DNA of 64,000 nt, taken from assembly GCA_020698575.1 (NCBI GenBank), contig CM036239.1, positions 45,535,763-45,599,762 of the forward strand. The letters are read 5' to 3'. Position numbers and translations under genes: made by a program. This stretch comes from Bostrychus sinensis (taxonomy: Eukaryota > Chordata > Actinopteri > Gobiiformes > Eleotridae). Below the pieces are notes generated by a model. That model searched no databases. It was given only the letters and a program-made list of their open reading frames with translations, and was not told the origin of the DNA. This document shows, piece after piece, positions 35,201 to 47,200 of this stretch; within the stretch, counting starts at the first letter, position 1, and every line of letters starts with the position of its first letter.

Positions 35201-38200
35201 TTGACATCGTCCGAAATTGAAGGTGTGAATTAATCAAATTAATTCGATTTATCACCCAACCCTAATTGGACATGAGCTTTAACAACTCCTACAGACAGTT
35301 CATGTCAGTGTTGTTAAGTTTTAATGAAGCACTGTCAAAAAGAGATTTAATGGACATGTTCTATTTGTCTTTATGAATGACACACACCTGCACCACAGTT
35401 CTCACTGACCCTTTACACAACCTCTACTCGGACCTGCATGTGCACGTACAGTAAAATTATATCCATGTGTGTCAACAGAAGACTGATGCTTCCCGCACGT
35501 CACATGCTCTTTCATTTATTATAGGTCTCAATTACAGTGCGAGGAAATCCTAAAAAAGCGTTACTTACAATAATCCAAATAAAACATCAAGTTTTAAGCT
35601 TCCTTTTAATGTTTAAAGATATCTATATTAAGAGGAAGGGGGTGTCCATTGTGTCCATCTCATGCCTCCCACTCCCCGTGTTTCTTGGTGAAACCCTCTC
35701 ATTAGCGGCATGTTTAGGCAAATCTCATTCAGAAGTGACTTTGCATTGTTCTGTCGTATCCTTCTTTGGTGGATTCGAGGCGTGGAGAGGGTGTGACGTG
35801 AGGTGGGTTTCTACTCCAGGTGGGGTCTATAAAGGGGAAATTGCATGCAGGTGTGCATGCGCCCAGTTTTATGAGTGTAAATATTTTCTAACGTATGCAG
35901 CTTTTGAGTTTCTGGCGTGCGGAGACTTTTAGTAAGAGTTCCACACAGTTTTATTGATAAGACCCCAAGTCTGTTATAATTTATAGGGTTAGAGTTAGCT
36001 TTTGAACACATAACTAATACACACATAAACAAAGTACATAAGTTAGCACTGCACAGTAGAGACCTGCAGCAGGACCCAACCCCAATCCTCTGGGATCGGG
36101 CAAAAACATACCGGGTCCCAAGCGTCCCGAGTATTTTCAGTGCATGATCATACTAGTCTTTACAGTAGCAGTCACATCTAAATGTGGGCGCGTGTGCAAC
36201 TTACACAGGGCATTACGGTAACATGCTGCAGTGAAAATCAGTGAAGAAAGAAACAGAACAGAGCATGGAGACTGATACTGGTAGCCACGCTTTTTATCCT
36301 CCACAGTATGAAACACAGGATCTGTAGCCCAATAACAACACACAGCACATGAACCCAGAGCTTTAACAGAACATTAAACACAAATTAGCTTTCTGCTCTT
36401 CTCCTGAATGGCGTGTGTGGCTGTGGCATGTGTCAGTACAAGCATACATGCCGATGCCCCATGGAAAACCCCGTCATATTAATATTTCTCAGGACCCATC
36501 AGGACCCATGAGAATCCCTCGGGCGGTCAGGCCATGGTAGACGTCGGGACCGGGACATGAGCAGTCAGAGAAGCTTCAGGAGCTGGCAGGAGTGGGATTG
36601 AAAAGTCCATCCCGTGCAGGTCTCTACTACACAGCACACTACATTGTTAGTCAGTATTTAAGCTGCTCTGAGTGCTTGCAGTAGCATTAGCCACAACACA
36701 GGAAACATTGCAGCACTTGGAAGACACTAATTTTCTAGTAATTGTTTTACAATTTGGCTATTCTTGACATTGTCCAAAATTAAAACCACAAATTAATCAA
36801 ATAAATGGATGATTTATCATCCAGCCCCACACAGGGTTTAGACACACAATCTGAAATGTCACAAGATGTGCCCAAAAACTAAACACATCAATATTTTAAA
36901 AATATCACTGAACAATTACCACTGATCTTCTGGTGGCTGCTCCTGTTATGTTCACTTCACCTGGGAATTTGGACAACTTCTAACTACTTTGTTAACGTAT
37001 ACATTTGATCTCAATACATTAACGCTGACTCTTCATCCTCTTACTTTTGTTAGGGGTCGCAAGTGACAAGAGCCTAACCCAGCAATTATGGGCCAGAAGC
37101 GGTTACCTTGGACAATGGGTAGTTTATACTTTAGAGGAGCGAATCTTAAACTTTCTCAAACAAGAAAATATTGGCTTTGCAAGTACCATCTCTCTATGAG
37201 CCAGAGACTAAGCCAAGACTAAATCACAGCTTGACTAGGTGTAAACAGTACTAAACTAAGGACTTAAAGTGGACAAAATCAGAATAAAACCAGGACTAAA
37301 CCAAGTCTAAAACAGAACAAATCAAACTAAACCAGGTGAAGCCCCAACTAAACCAGGACTAAAACATGGACTAAAGTGGCTCAAAATTAAACGCAAGGAC
37401 TGCAAAAGACTCCAGAGTACCACCAGAAGAAGCCCGCGTACCACAGTTTGAGAACCACTGCTTTACAGACAAACATTAATAGACAGCATTCACTCTCACA
37501 TTCATTCACTCACTTTAGATTTACCAGTTAACCTATACATTGTCTTTGAACAGTGGGAGGAAGCCAGAGAAAACTGACAGTAACACAATTTCCTTGGCCA
37601 GTGTGAAGGGTAGTAAAAGTAAGAATCCCTGTTGTTTCAGCCTCCCTCGGAAACAATTTCTAAAATATCCACATTTTGATGAGACGTGACATTTCACTTT
37701 ATTTCTGAGCCCTTGTTCCTGTTTCCTTTCATTTTGAGATCTGCTGTTAACAAGGCTTCACACATTCACCCTCACTGCCTCCTGCATAACTGTCCCAGTT
37801 AAGTGTCCTGTTTTTAGATCCAAGGCTCTCTAATTAGGACAGGGTCTATTGGCAGGCCCTTTATTTTAACAGACTACAGCTAAATTAGTGCCTCGGTCAA
37901 GCTCCCATCAGGCTTAGACATCTAAGACAGTGGTTATGAAAGACCAATGTCATTATACAAGGGATTAGGGGTTCAGTATATGGGAAATGTCAAAAAACTT
38001 ATTAAACAAGCATAGTCCAGCAACTTGGGATGTTCAGCTTCAGAAAGAGAACTAAAATGAGGTACTTGATGATACTGAGTAACCTATGAACATGTATGCT
38101 TGATAATTATCAACAAGACAATTTTTATCACCTCCATTTCCCAGAAAATATGTTCAAAGAACAGTGTCCTGTTTTAGTCATGCTTTAGTTGAAACTAGCC

Positions 38201-41200
38201 CTGGTTTAGACCTGGTTTTGCCATGGTTTAGACCTAATTTTGTCCTGGGTTTGTACTGGTTAAGTCCTGGTAAAATCTTACTTTAGACCTGATTTAGACC
38301 TGATTTAGACTGGGTTCAATCATGGTTTAGTCCTGATTATGTCCCGTTTTAGTCCAGTATTAATCCTGGTTTAGTCCTGGTACTTGGAAAGCCAAGCCAG
38401 CTGGCTTGTGATCCTCTGTGGCTTGATTCTTCAGGATAACTTCAAACATAATAGCAGTCATTGCTTCACTAACATGATCTTGAAATGACGTGAAAAAACA
38501 TGAACAAAAAAAAAAAATAATAATAATATTAACAATACCGCCAGCAATCACACAATCACTCACACACATTCCTACACCAGTGCCACAGACACTGGGGACA
38601 AGGTGGATGAAGTGTCTCGCCCAAGGATACAATGGCAATATGCAATGCAGGTAGCTGGGATCAATCCACCAACCTATGAGCTACTTCTGCCCTGATTTGC
38701 TTGTTAGAAAAATGTACAAAATGTTGACATGGCTCATATTAACCTTGCAGCTTATTAGGCAAAGATTTGGAGTGATAATTAAGGTACAGCTAATTATGCT
38801 ACCCGACTTAAATGTCCGGTAACTAAAATGCATTGAGATGAGATGAGTTCCAGTAAGAGTACAAAATAAAAATAGACTAAACTATCACTAGACAGAGCCT
38901 GCGTACAACCAGTAGGACCAGTCGCGCAGTTTGAAAACCGCGGCATTAGAAAGTTAGTGTGACACATTCGAGAAGGTTCAGCTCACCACAGTCTCATCTG
39001 ATGGGGTCCGTTGTGATTAATAAAAGGTAGCTGTAGGTGAGGAAAGTATAATTATACAAGTTAATAACTGTAACATCACGCTGAACAGATTCTGATGAAG
39101 TCTGTAAAAAGACTTCCTTTCTGTCTTATCTCTGTGTGATCCTGCTCTGATTGTCAAACACCACCGAGCTGCCTCACCCTGCGTTGCACCAATGTAAGGT
39201 TGGACAAATCTTTTGTGAAATTTGTATAATCAAGCTCATGTTTCCAAAGAGCAGAATGGTTCAAGCTGGGAGGTGCAGGACAATTTGGTAGAGTGTGCTA
39301 TTAATTACCTTGAAATGAAATAATCTGTAGTGTGTAGAGATGGAATAAGCTAGTATACAGGATATACTGCTGTCACACCACTGCAATTAACAGGAACAAA
39401 TGACAGTAATTTCCAGCTTTCTAAACATACAATGTGCCAAATTCATACATTGCAGAGAAAATCACGTGCTATATTTTTAATTCACAAAGTAAAAGTTGTA
39501 AGAAATTCTCAAACTTTTCACACCAAGGACCACTTCAGAAAAAAACTGACCTTCAAAATACCATCTAAACTAGGACTAAATTAAAGCAGGAATAAATCTG
39601 GACTACTTTAAATTTAAAGGGGAAATTGACTTTTTTTTTTTTTTTTTTTTAAAGCTTTCTACCATGTTACAATGTTCTTCATCAAAAGCATACATGGAGT
39701 TGTGTTCCGTTTCATTCAGGCCTGTTTGAGTAATTTCGTAGTCTCTATCATTGTCTTTCTGAGGCCTCAGAACACAATCCTCCACCTCTCCCACAAACCT
39801 CCGCCCACTCCAGAAAGCACTGACCAATCAACAAGCCCTCTACATTCGGTCTTATTCATTAAACCAAAAAACTGTGTACAGCTTTGTTTCCTCAGTTATT
39901 TTTTCATTTTGTAGTAAAACTGCATCATACAAAACTTTCAAGAAGTAAAGAGATTTTTTTTATTATATATGTTCCTGTTACAGAGCAGAACATACCTGCC
40001 CTTTGCTGCCCTCTGCTGGTCTCTTCACTTGATTCTTTATGGCAGTAGTAAAGTAATTTTTGGAAATGCTTGCTTTTAGTTAAATAATGTATTTAAATGT
40101 TGAAAAACATGCAATGTTGTTCTAGAGGTGACCAAGATGGATTAGAAAATATAAATAAAAAGATAATATAGCCCCTTTAAGCCATAACCAGTCTTGGACT
40201 AAAAACGGAAATAAAATTGTCTCTAAATTCAATTAAATCAAAACTGCAAAAGACCATCAGAAGCAGGCTGTGTACCACCAATGGCAAGATGTTAAAATTC
40301 ATTCGGAAAGAAAGGCACTCTTTTTTTGTTTTTTTTCCCCAACATTAATTTTATCTTACAATCCTAAAAAAGCTCTATTAAACATTAACTTTACAACCAG
40401 TAGTTTGTGTTACCTCTTTTAGTTTAACCCTTTGCTGCTTTTTTCAACAACTGTATTTCTCACATGGCTACTGACAGGAAAGTTTCACCAGATGTCGGTA
40501 ACAATCCAAGTAATTCATGCATAGAAACGAAAACAAATAAATTCAGATATTCAGTTGTGTGAAATAAAATGGTATGACACAAGAAAAAAACTATTGAACA
40601 CATGAAGAAAAGGAAGTGCAAAAAGGCGTTAGAAAAAAAAAAGACACCATCTGAAACCCATCGGTGTTCACCCAGGAAGCCTGCCTCTTGTCTGACCAAT
40701 AAAAAGGTGTCTCTTTACAAAGGCGTCATAGAGTAAACATCTCATAAGCTCTCTCAAGACCTTTGCAACGCTATTGTTGCAAATCATGCTGGTGGCAGTG
40801 TTTGCAAAAGGTTTTCTAAACTTCTGAATTAGCCGTGTTAGATACGTGAAATGCTCAATACTAATTTTACCTGCTGTATCTATAGTCACAACATTGAAGC
40901 ACATCCAAGATGGCCAAGCAGGTGGTGCAGATGCTGTTAAACCATTCAGTTCCTAATGAAGCTAATTTGAGGTCATATTTCCCTCACCCCTATACACTTC
41001 TATAATGTCTCATCCTATAAATCATCTTCTCACCCTCTTGACCTTAGAGCTGCTACTGAACATTATTTCACATCTCCCTTTTTCTTTTCTCACCAGCCGT
41101 CATTCTGAAAGTGCGAAGGCCAGCCGGGGATGAATCAGTTCACACCGGATACAACCTCATGCCATCTCTGTGTCCCTCCCCTTACAGATGTCACAGAGAC

Positions 41201-44200
41201 GACGGGGCTGGCACACAAGGTGATAGTCACCGTGGAAACGTGCAGAGTTTGCCAAATACGAGGAAATCTCAGAGCTGTGACACACTTCCTGTTTGCGCCC
41301 GGATACCATCTGCTCTCACCACATTCGCTTCCTCCATGTGTGTAGTATGGAGTTGAGTGACATCTCCTCCACACTTAACCTAGTCAGCTGTTGATGATGT
41401 AATGGGACCAAATACTCAACTAGCCTGACTGGGGAACTCAATTTTATCTGTGATTGTTATTCGTGATCATAGAGCATACAGATTCTTTATTTTTACAGTC
41501 AGAAATACAAAAAGATTCAGTTATAGTAAATTATTTAACAGCAAAAAGTTACCAATTATCTGGAAAAATTCAAAAATGTTCACTGAAAAAGAAGGGGGGT
41601 TTATCTTAAGACGATCATCAAAATTCAAAAATGTGATACACAAAAGATACACAGATACACAAAAACTGGGAAAAGTTTTTGTGTATTCGTTTGTGGGGTG
41701 AAGCTGTGGAACGGGTTGAATGTGGCGCTTAGGGGGTGTCCAAACATGAAGAACTTTAAAAAAAGTACAGAGGTATGATTTTCACAAGGTATAGGAAGGG
41801 GGGTATTTAAAAGTGAGAAAATAAAAGTTAGAAATGATGCTTTAAACACAACTGCGCTAGTGGACCAAATTTGGTATGTTGTAAAGCTATTGCTATCTGT
41901 GTATAAGTATATGTGTATATTGGGTGTTTATGCACATGTATTTATTTGGGTACAGGTCACAATATTTTGAATGTATATTCAAAATAAAATTTAATTCATT
42001 CATAAAACAATATTTAGGCTTCAAATAAGCATGGTGTACATGGCAGGGGTGATTCCAGTGATGTTGTAGGCTTAAGCTGCAGTGGCACTGAGAAAAATAC
42101 AGGAGGCAGAGCTGAAGGTAGCAGAGCTGTTGAGGCTTGTTTAGGAGTAATGATGGTGGATAGGATTAGGTAGTGTTCTGAGACTTTTTTTTACAGTCTT
42201 GTCTCGATCCCACTTTTACTTGGTCTTGTCTCAGTCTCGGATGTGGTGACCTCAGAGATTTTACTAAACATTATAAGAAAAAGCTATTCTTCATAATTTT
42301 GGAATAATTAGTTTTTAGCATTAGAAAAAGCAAGAAAATGACCTCTGTTTGTGGAGTCTGTTGCATTAGATCATTAAAATAATAATTTATGTAACTGAAC
42401 CAGTTTTGTTTTTTTTTTGTTTTTTTTTTACTTTTTCCCTTTAGTTCACAAGGTTTGGTCTCTTTGGTCTTAGTCTCGACTTGGTCCCGGTCGTTAAAAC
42501 TCTCTGCCTTGTCTTAGTCTCAGACGTTTTGGAGATTAAGTCAGGGAGGTCAGACTGAAATAGTTTGGACATGTACAGAGGAGGGTAGTGAATATTTGGG
42601 TCGTAGGAGGGTGAGGTCGAGCTACCAGGCAAAGGCCTAGAAGAAGACCAAAGAGGACATTTATGGGTGTAGTGAGGACTTGAAGTTAGTTGACATGAGA
42701 GAAGATAAAGACATAGATGATTTGCTGTGGCAATCCATGTAAAGGGAACAGCCAAAAGGAAAGGAAGAGGTCTTCAAATCAGACGAACAATGCAACTGTA
42801 CTCAACCTCCCTACAACCAACTTGGGTCCAATTCCACCAATTTAAAATATATGGCATAATAATAATAATTCCCTCTGTTAAAAAAAGAGCTGTTTCATCA
42901 GCAGCAACAGAAAACCATTGTAGTCAGAAGAAATCCACTCTGGAGCTGGAGCTGAGGTGCGTTCCCTGACAGTTGACCCAGCTGAATTAACAAAAAGTAA
43001 CATGTACCTCAGTGGTTCTCAAACTGTGGTACAGGTACTCAGGAGTATTTTGCAGTTCAATGTCCTGGTTTAGTTTTAAAGCCAAAGTTATTCCTATTTT
43101 ATTTACTTATTATATTTTTATTTTTATTGTTTACTTTGCCACTGCAAAGTCCTGCTTCAGACCTGCTTTGGACTGGTTTAGATTTGGATTAACCTTATCC
43201 CAGGTTAATCACCAGTTTAGACCTGGTTTACTCCGGCATTTGTCAACGTTCATTCCTGGTCTTAGTTTAGTCCCAGCTCTGTTCTTATTTAGGACTGCAG
43301 TTTTCTGTTAATCCCTGTTTTATCCGATGATTTAGACTTGTTTTAGTCCTGATTTAGTCTACTGTATTGTCCTTCTCATTTTAGTCTATTAAAGATGGTA
43401 CTTTGAAAGCCAAATATTTTCTGAGGTGGTATTTGGTTCGAGGTGTCTGTGACCATGACTAATAAACTAATAATAAATGTTCGACAAGAAGCAGTCCACA
43501 CTACTGGGTGGTGGGGTGTCTCTCACCTAATCGACTGCCGTTTCGGGGCATGGCCATAAAAGACCCCAGAGTTCCCCCGATGACACTGTGAGGTCGTCGG
43601 AGGGGCGGTTTCTTGAAGGAGCCCGTGTACTGGTGCAGGAAGGAGTGCATACTGTGGGACGTGGGCGGGCGGCCGTTCCTCATGAAGGGCTCTGAAACAC
43701 AATCAGGATATGATATTATTAAGGCATAAACAATAACGTCAGGGCTGTTGTAAGAGGCACTTTTGTATTTTACTGACTAGTAGTGAAGGTGATTGTCTCT
43801 TCTATTTAAAAAAAATAAAGTATGGCAAAAAGACAAAGAATGGTATACTGTAATTTTCACCAAAGAAAAAAAATCTTTCTGGCTGCATTTGTAGTTTATA
43901 GCTTTTCACACGCTTGGAGATGCACAAAAAGACAGTGAAGTTTTAATAATGTCTGTATTATACACAAAGTGAAAATAAATAGGTACTGTAGTTTTGATGA
44001 GCTTGGTCTTTAGTAAAAAGCATGTCCAGTCAGACCCATAATTAATGCTTGGGTATGGGACCTCTACCATTCAAGCCATCTCGCACAGAGATCAAACTGA
44101 CCTGACCAATCATGACAATTTATTAAGGATTCAACGGTACTGGTGTTACTGCAATATCTCAATAATAGCAAAAGTGTCTGTATATAGTTATGGACAGCAC

Positions 44201-47200
44201 AGCCAACACGGCAGGGACTGGTGTTTTAAGTAGCGATAAAAAGTTAAATCAGCAAATATCTAGACTCATGGCTTTTTTGTCGAGTGGAGGATTCATTTCA
44301 TTTTATTAGTACTTTTAAAGGTAATGCATTAGTAAGAAAAAAAAATAATAAGTTTATATAAATTCAGTACAATAATACATTTAGTGTATACCGGAGTAGG
44401 ATGAAAAACAATTCAAAAGGTTAGTAAATAAATAATACACTAAAAGTTGCTATTACTACACTTGCCTCTGTACTTGCCGACTACTGAGTACTGCTGTCTG
44501 AGAGACGTACTTACTTACAAGAGCGTCATGGCACCAGTTTGAGCTGCAGTTGCAAGCATTTTGTCGTCAGACAAACTAATCAGATTTTGATGAAAACCTT
44601 GGTATCTGCAGTAATTTAGGGCTAATTTAGGGCAAATTTAGGGCAAATAAAACATGAAATATGAGAAAATCATTGCACCAAGGAGCTGAGAGGCTGAAAC
44701 GCTAACCACTCTGCCACAGTGCACTCCCTGTAACTTGTAACCTTTCTCATTTCATTGCTGTTTTTCCCTAATTTTTGTTTAAGCAGCTCCCCCTATATTT
44801 CAGAGTAAGCGCTACCATAAATACTCAGTGCCAGGTGACTCCTGTGTGACCCCTTGCTCAGTTTTACTATCGCTTTCCCCTCCTTGTATCCATGTAAAGT
44901 TTTTTTCCTGCCATTTGGCCTGGGGCTAAATGATTTTGAAAAAATATCTAATTGTGATTTTCCTGACAGATATTATGGGTGCGATTAGATTTGTGATATA
45001 TATTTTTTTTAAATCAATATTTGGTTGACAGTATACATTTAAGCATGTGATGGAGCATCAACACTTGAGAACACTGAAATAATCACTGCTAATCTGATAC
45101 AAGGAATCACATACCTTTCAGATCTTGTCTGCAGAGGAGTAAATTACAGTTGTAGCACAGTTTATACATGTTAAAAACCAGTGGAGAAGGGATATTTTGT
45201 TCTCTGCAGAGGACATTATGTCAGTAATTGCAGCCTTTGCGATTTGCAAATTCCAACAATTGTGATTTCGATTTGATTTTGATTAATTGTTCAGCCCTAA
45301 TTTGGCCACTCTGCCATGATGAAAATTGAGGAAAAAAAAGCCATTGCTAGCTTGTTTTTTGGCTAACCGCAATGTGCCGCAAGACGTGAGACTTCTGTGA
45401 CACCAGGTCAGTGTCATTTTCAGCCCAGCGACAACAGAGAGAAATGCAGGGGGCTTTACTCACCCCAAAACAACTCTTTTACCCATCATACAGACTTCGA
45501 AAAAATAAATAAATAAAAATAAAAATTTACCGAGTTCCGCTTTAAGTAACAGATAAAAAGATTTTTTAAAAGAGGGAACAAAACGCTACAGCAATGGGAA
45601 AATCTGAAATCTGACAGTTATAGTGTGGGAAAAAAAGAGTTTGTGTTGTTATTTTTGTGCATCCAGGATAGCTCATGGAAATCAGAAGATGTAAGCACTA
45701 CAAATAAACTTTGAATATAGCCACCTTTGCAACAATCTGTACTGCCGCATGCTGTTGTACCTTTCAGCTCAATAGTCTACTGTGCATGTCCCTCTGTGCT
45801 GTGTCTCAGTGAGTGCCATCTCTTCCTCAGTTACATAATGTGATAGACTCTACTCACTCCAGTCCATTACTGCTGTTTGACGCACTCACCGCTCTCTTGC
45901 TTTTCATCAACTTCATAATTTAGAGACCCGCGGGATGCTGCCAAGACACTGGCAGTCCTTATGTGTGTGTTTGAGTTAGAGGCCAATGGACACGAACAGG
46001 ATGATGAGATAGAAAACAAACTACTGGCATTTCCTTTGCGCCGTGTCTTCCACCGTCAGTGATTGCTTGCAAATATTTACTATGGATGGCCCGCAACCCT
46101 TAAATAAGCAAGTACAGAGCTGTGAAGATGTGTAAACGACATGGTGCTGGCCACAGAAGGAGGATCATAAATCATTTTGGCAATATAAGCAAACAGCAAA
46201 ACAAAAGGAAAATGTAAATTAGCTACTTGTAATGTAAAAGAAAATGTTCAATAATTAGCAGGCTGTGTAAAACACAGGCATCTGAATATGCAGTACTGGA
46301 ATATGGGAATAAGGGTATGACACAGTGTGTGAAGTTATAATATTTTTTGAGAAAAATACAAAAAAAAGTAGTCCATGTAAAAAAAAAAAAAAAAAAAAAG
46401 AAAAAATGTGTGATGAACCGTCATTGGAATTTGTGTTGAAGCCCAAGTCTGAGTCCAACTTATGCTAATGAAAACAAAATCTTCAGGTGTTATTAGCGTT
46501 TATTATCATGTAATAGGAAGCTTTTGCCAATTACATGTTTATTCTTATTGGTCTACTCTACATTGTCTTGTTAATACTATAATAAAGCCTGCCAATAATA
46601 CAGAGAAAGTGGCTATTTTAGGCTGTGTCTGCTGAACCCAAAAATAAATAAAAAAACCTGAAAACTCCAAAACAAAAAATCTAAACAGTAAAGAGGGAAG
46701 TCAAGTGAAATGCTGGCAATAGTATTTGCAAAGCACTTAGAATTTAATGTGATGGAGATAATTGTGATATTGCATTGGTTTAACACTAAAATCAGTAAGA
46801 AGTTAATGGTAAGCGCTTAAGGCGGATTTTGGATCAGTTTGCTTCCTTAAAGGACCCATTATGTTCTTTTTTCAGGCAGAAATCATTTTGAACACTGTCG
46901 TTGGAAGTCTGAGGCTAACTTATTCTAATGAAATACAGAATACATGATCAATCTTGGGGACACACTACAAGAATTTTTTTGCCAGCTTTGTACCACGATT
47001 CACAATTGGGCAGATTCCGCACCAGTCAGTACTAGTTGGGAACAGTTGGCATGGCAAGTTGGCTCAGATAACTGTTGGTGTGTGGGGGGAACAGACCCAA
47101 CCCCTCAATCGCAGTCAGTGAAACATGTTTGAATTTTGAAGCCCATTCAGGACACAGTCTTGTAGTGTGGACTGATTACCAATCTGGCGAGTGTTTCCGC

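Larger units (their letters stand above)
33412..35967. mobile_element. GGGGTCT-ended DNA element, interrupted
   Basis: Inverted ends GGGGTCTCATCTATGAAG and (reverse complement) GGGGTCTTATCAATAAAA. Halves 33412-33866 and 35273-35967 are separated by the hAT at 33875-35264. No clean TSD found. Confidence 0.6.
33225..36826. mobile_element. outer hAT-like copy split by later insertions
   Basis: 33225-33410 (CTTGTTGGCATAAAAAAC, TCTGCTTCTAAAGG) and 36635-36826 (TTTACAATTTGGCTATT, GATTTATCATCCAGCCCC) match successive parts of the intact element 33875-35264. The space between is filled by other elements. The left terminus is approximate. Confidence 0.6.
30290..43526 (-). other. cdk17: cdk17 intron 2 (13.2 kb), transposon-rich
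   Basis: No additional exon recognised. Main contents are the CTGGTTTAG elements, the nested stack at 33.2-36.8 kb, an interrupted SINE and LINE 3' fragments. Stretches 31450-33200, 38950-39480 and 40300-41440 show no recognisable gene. Confidence 0.7.

Noticed and set aside
30524..37460. A single 6.9 kb hAT element bounded by inverted CAGNGGTTCTCAAACTGTGG ends
   Set aside because: The flanking 8-mers do not match, and each end belongs to its own short element with its own right or left part.
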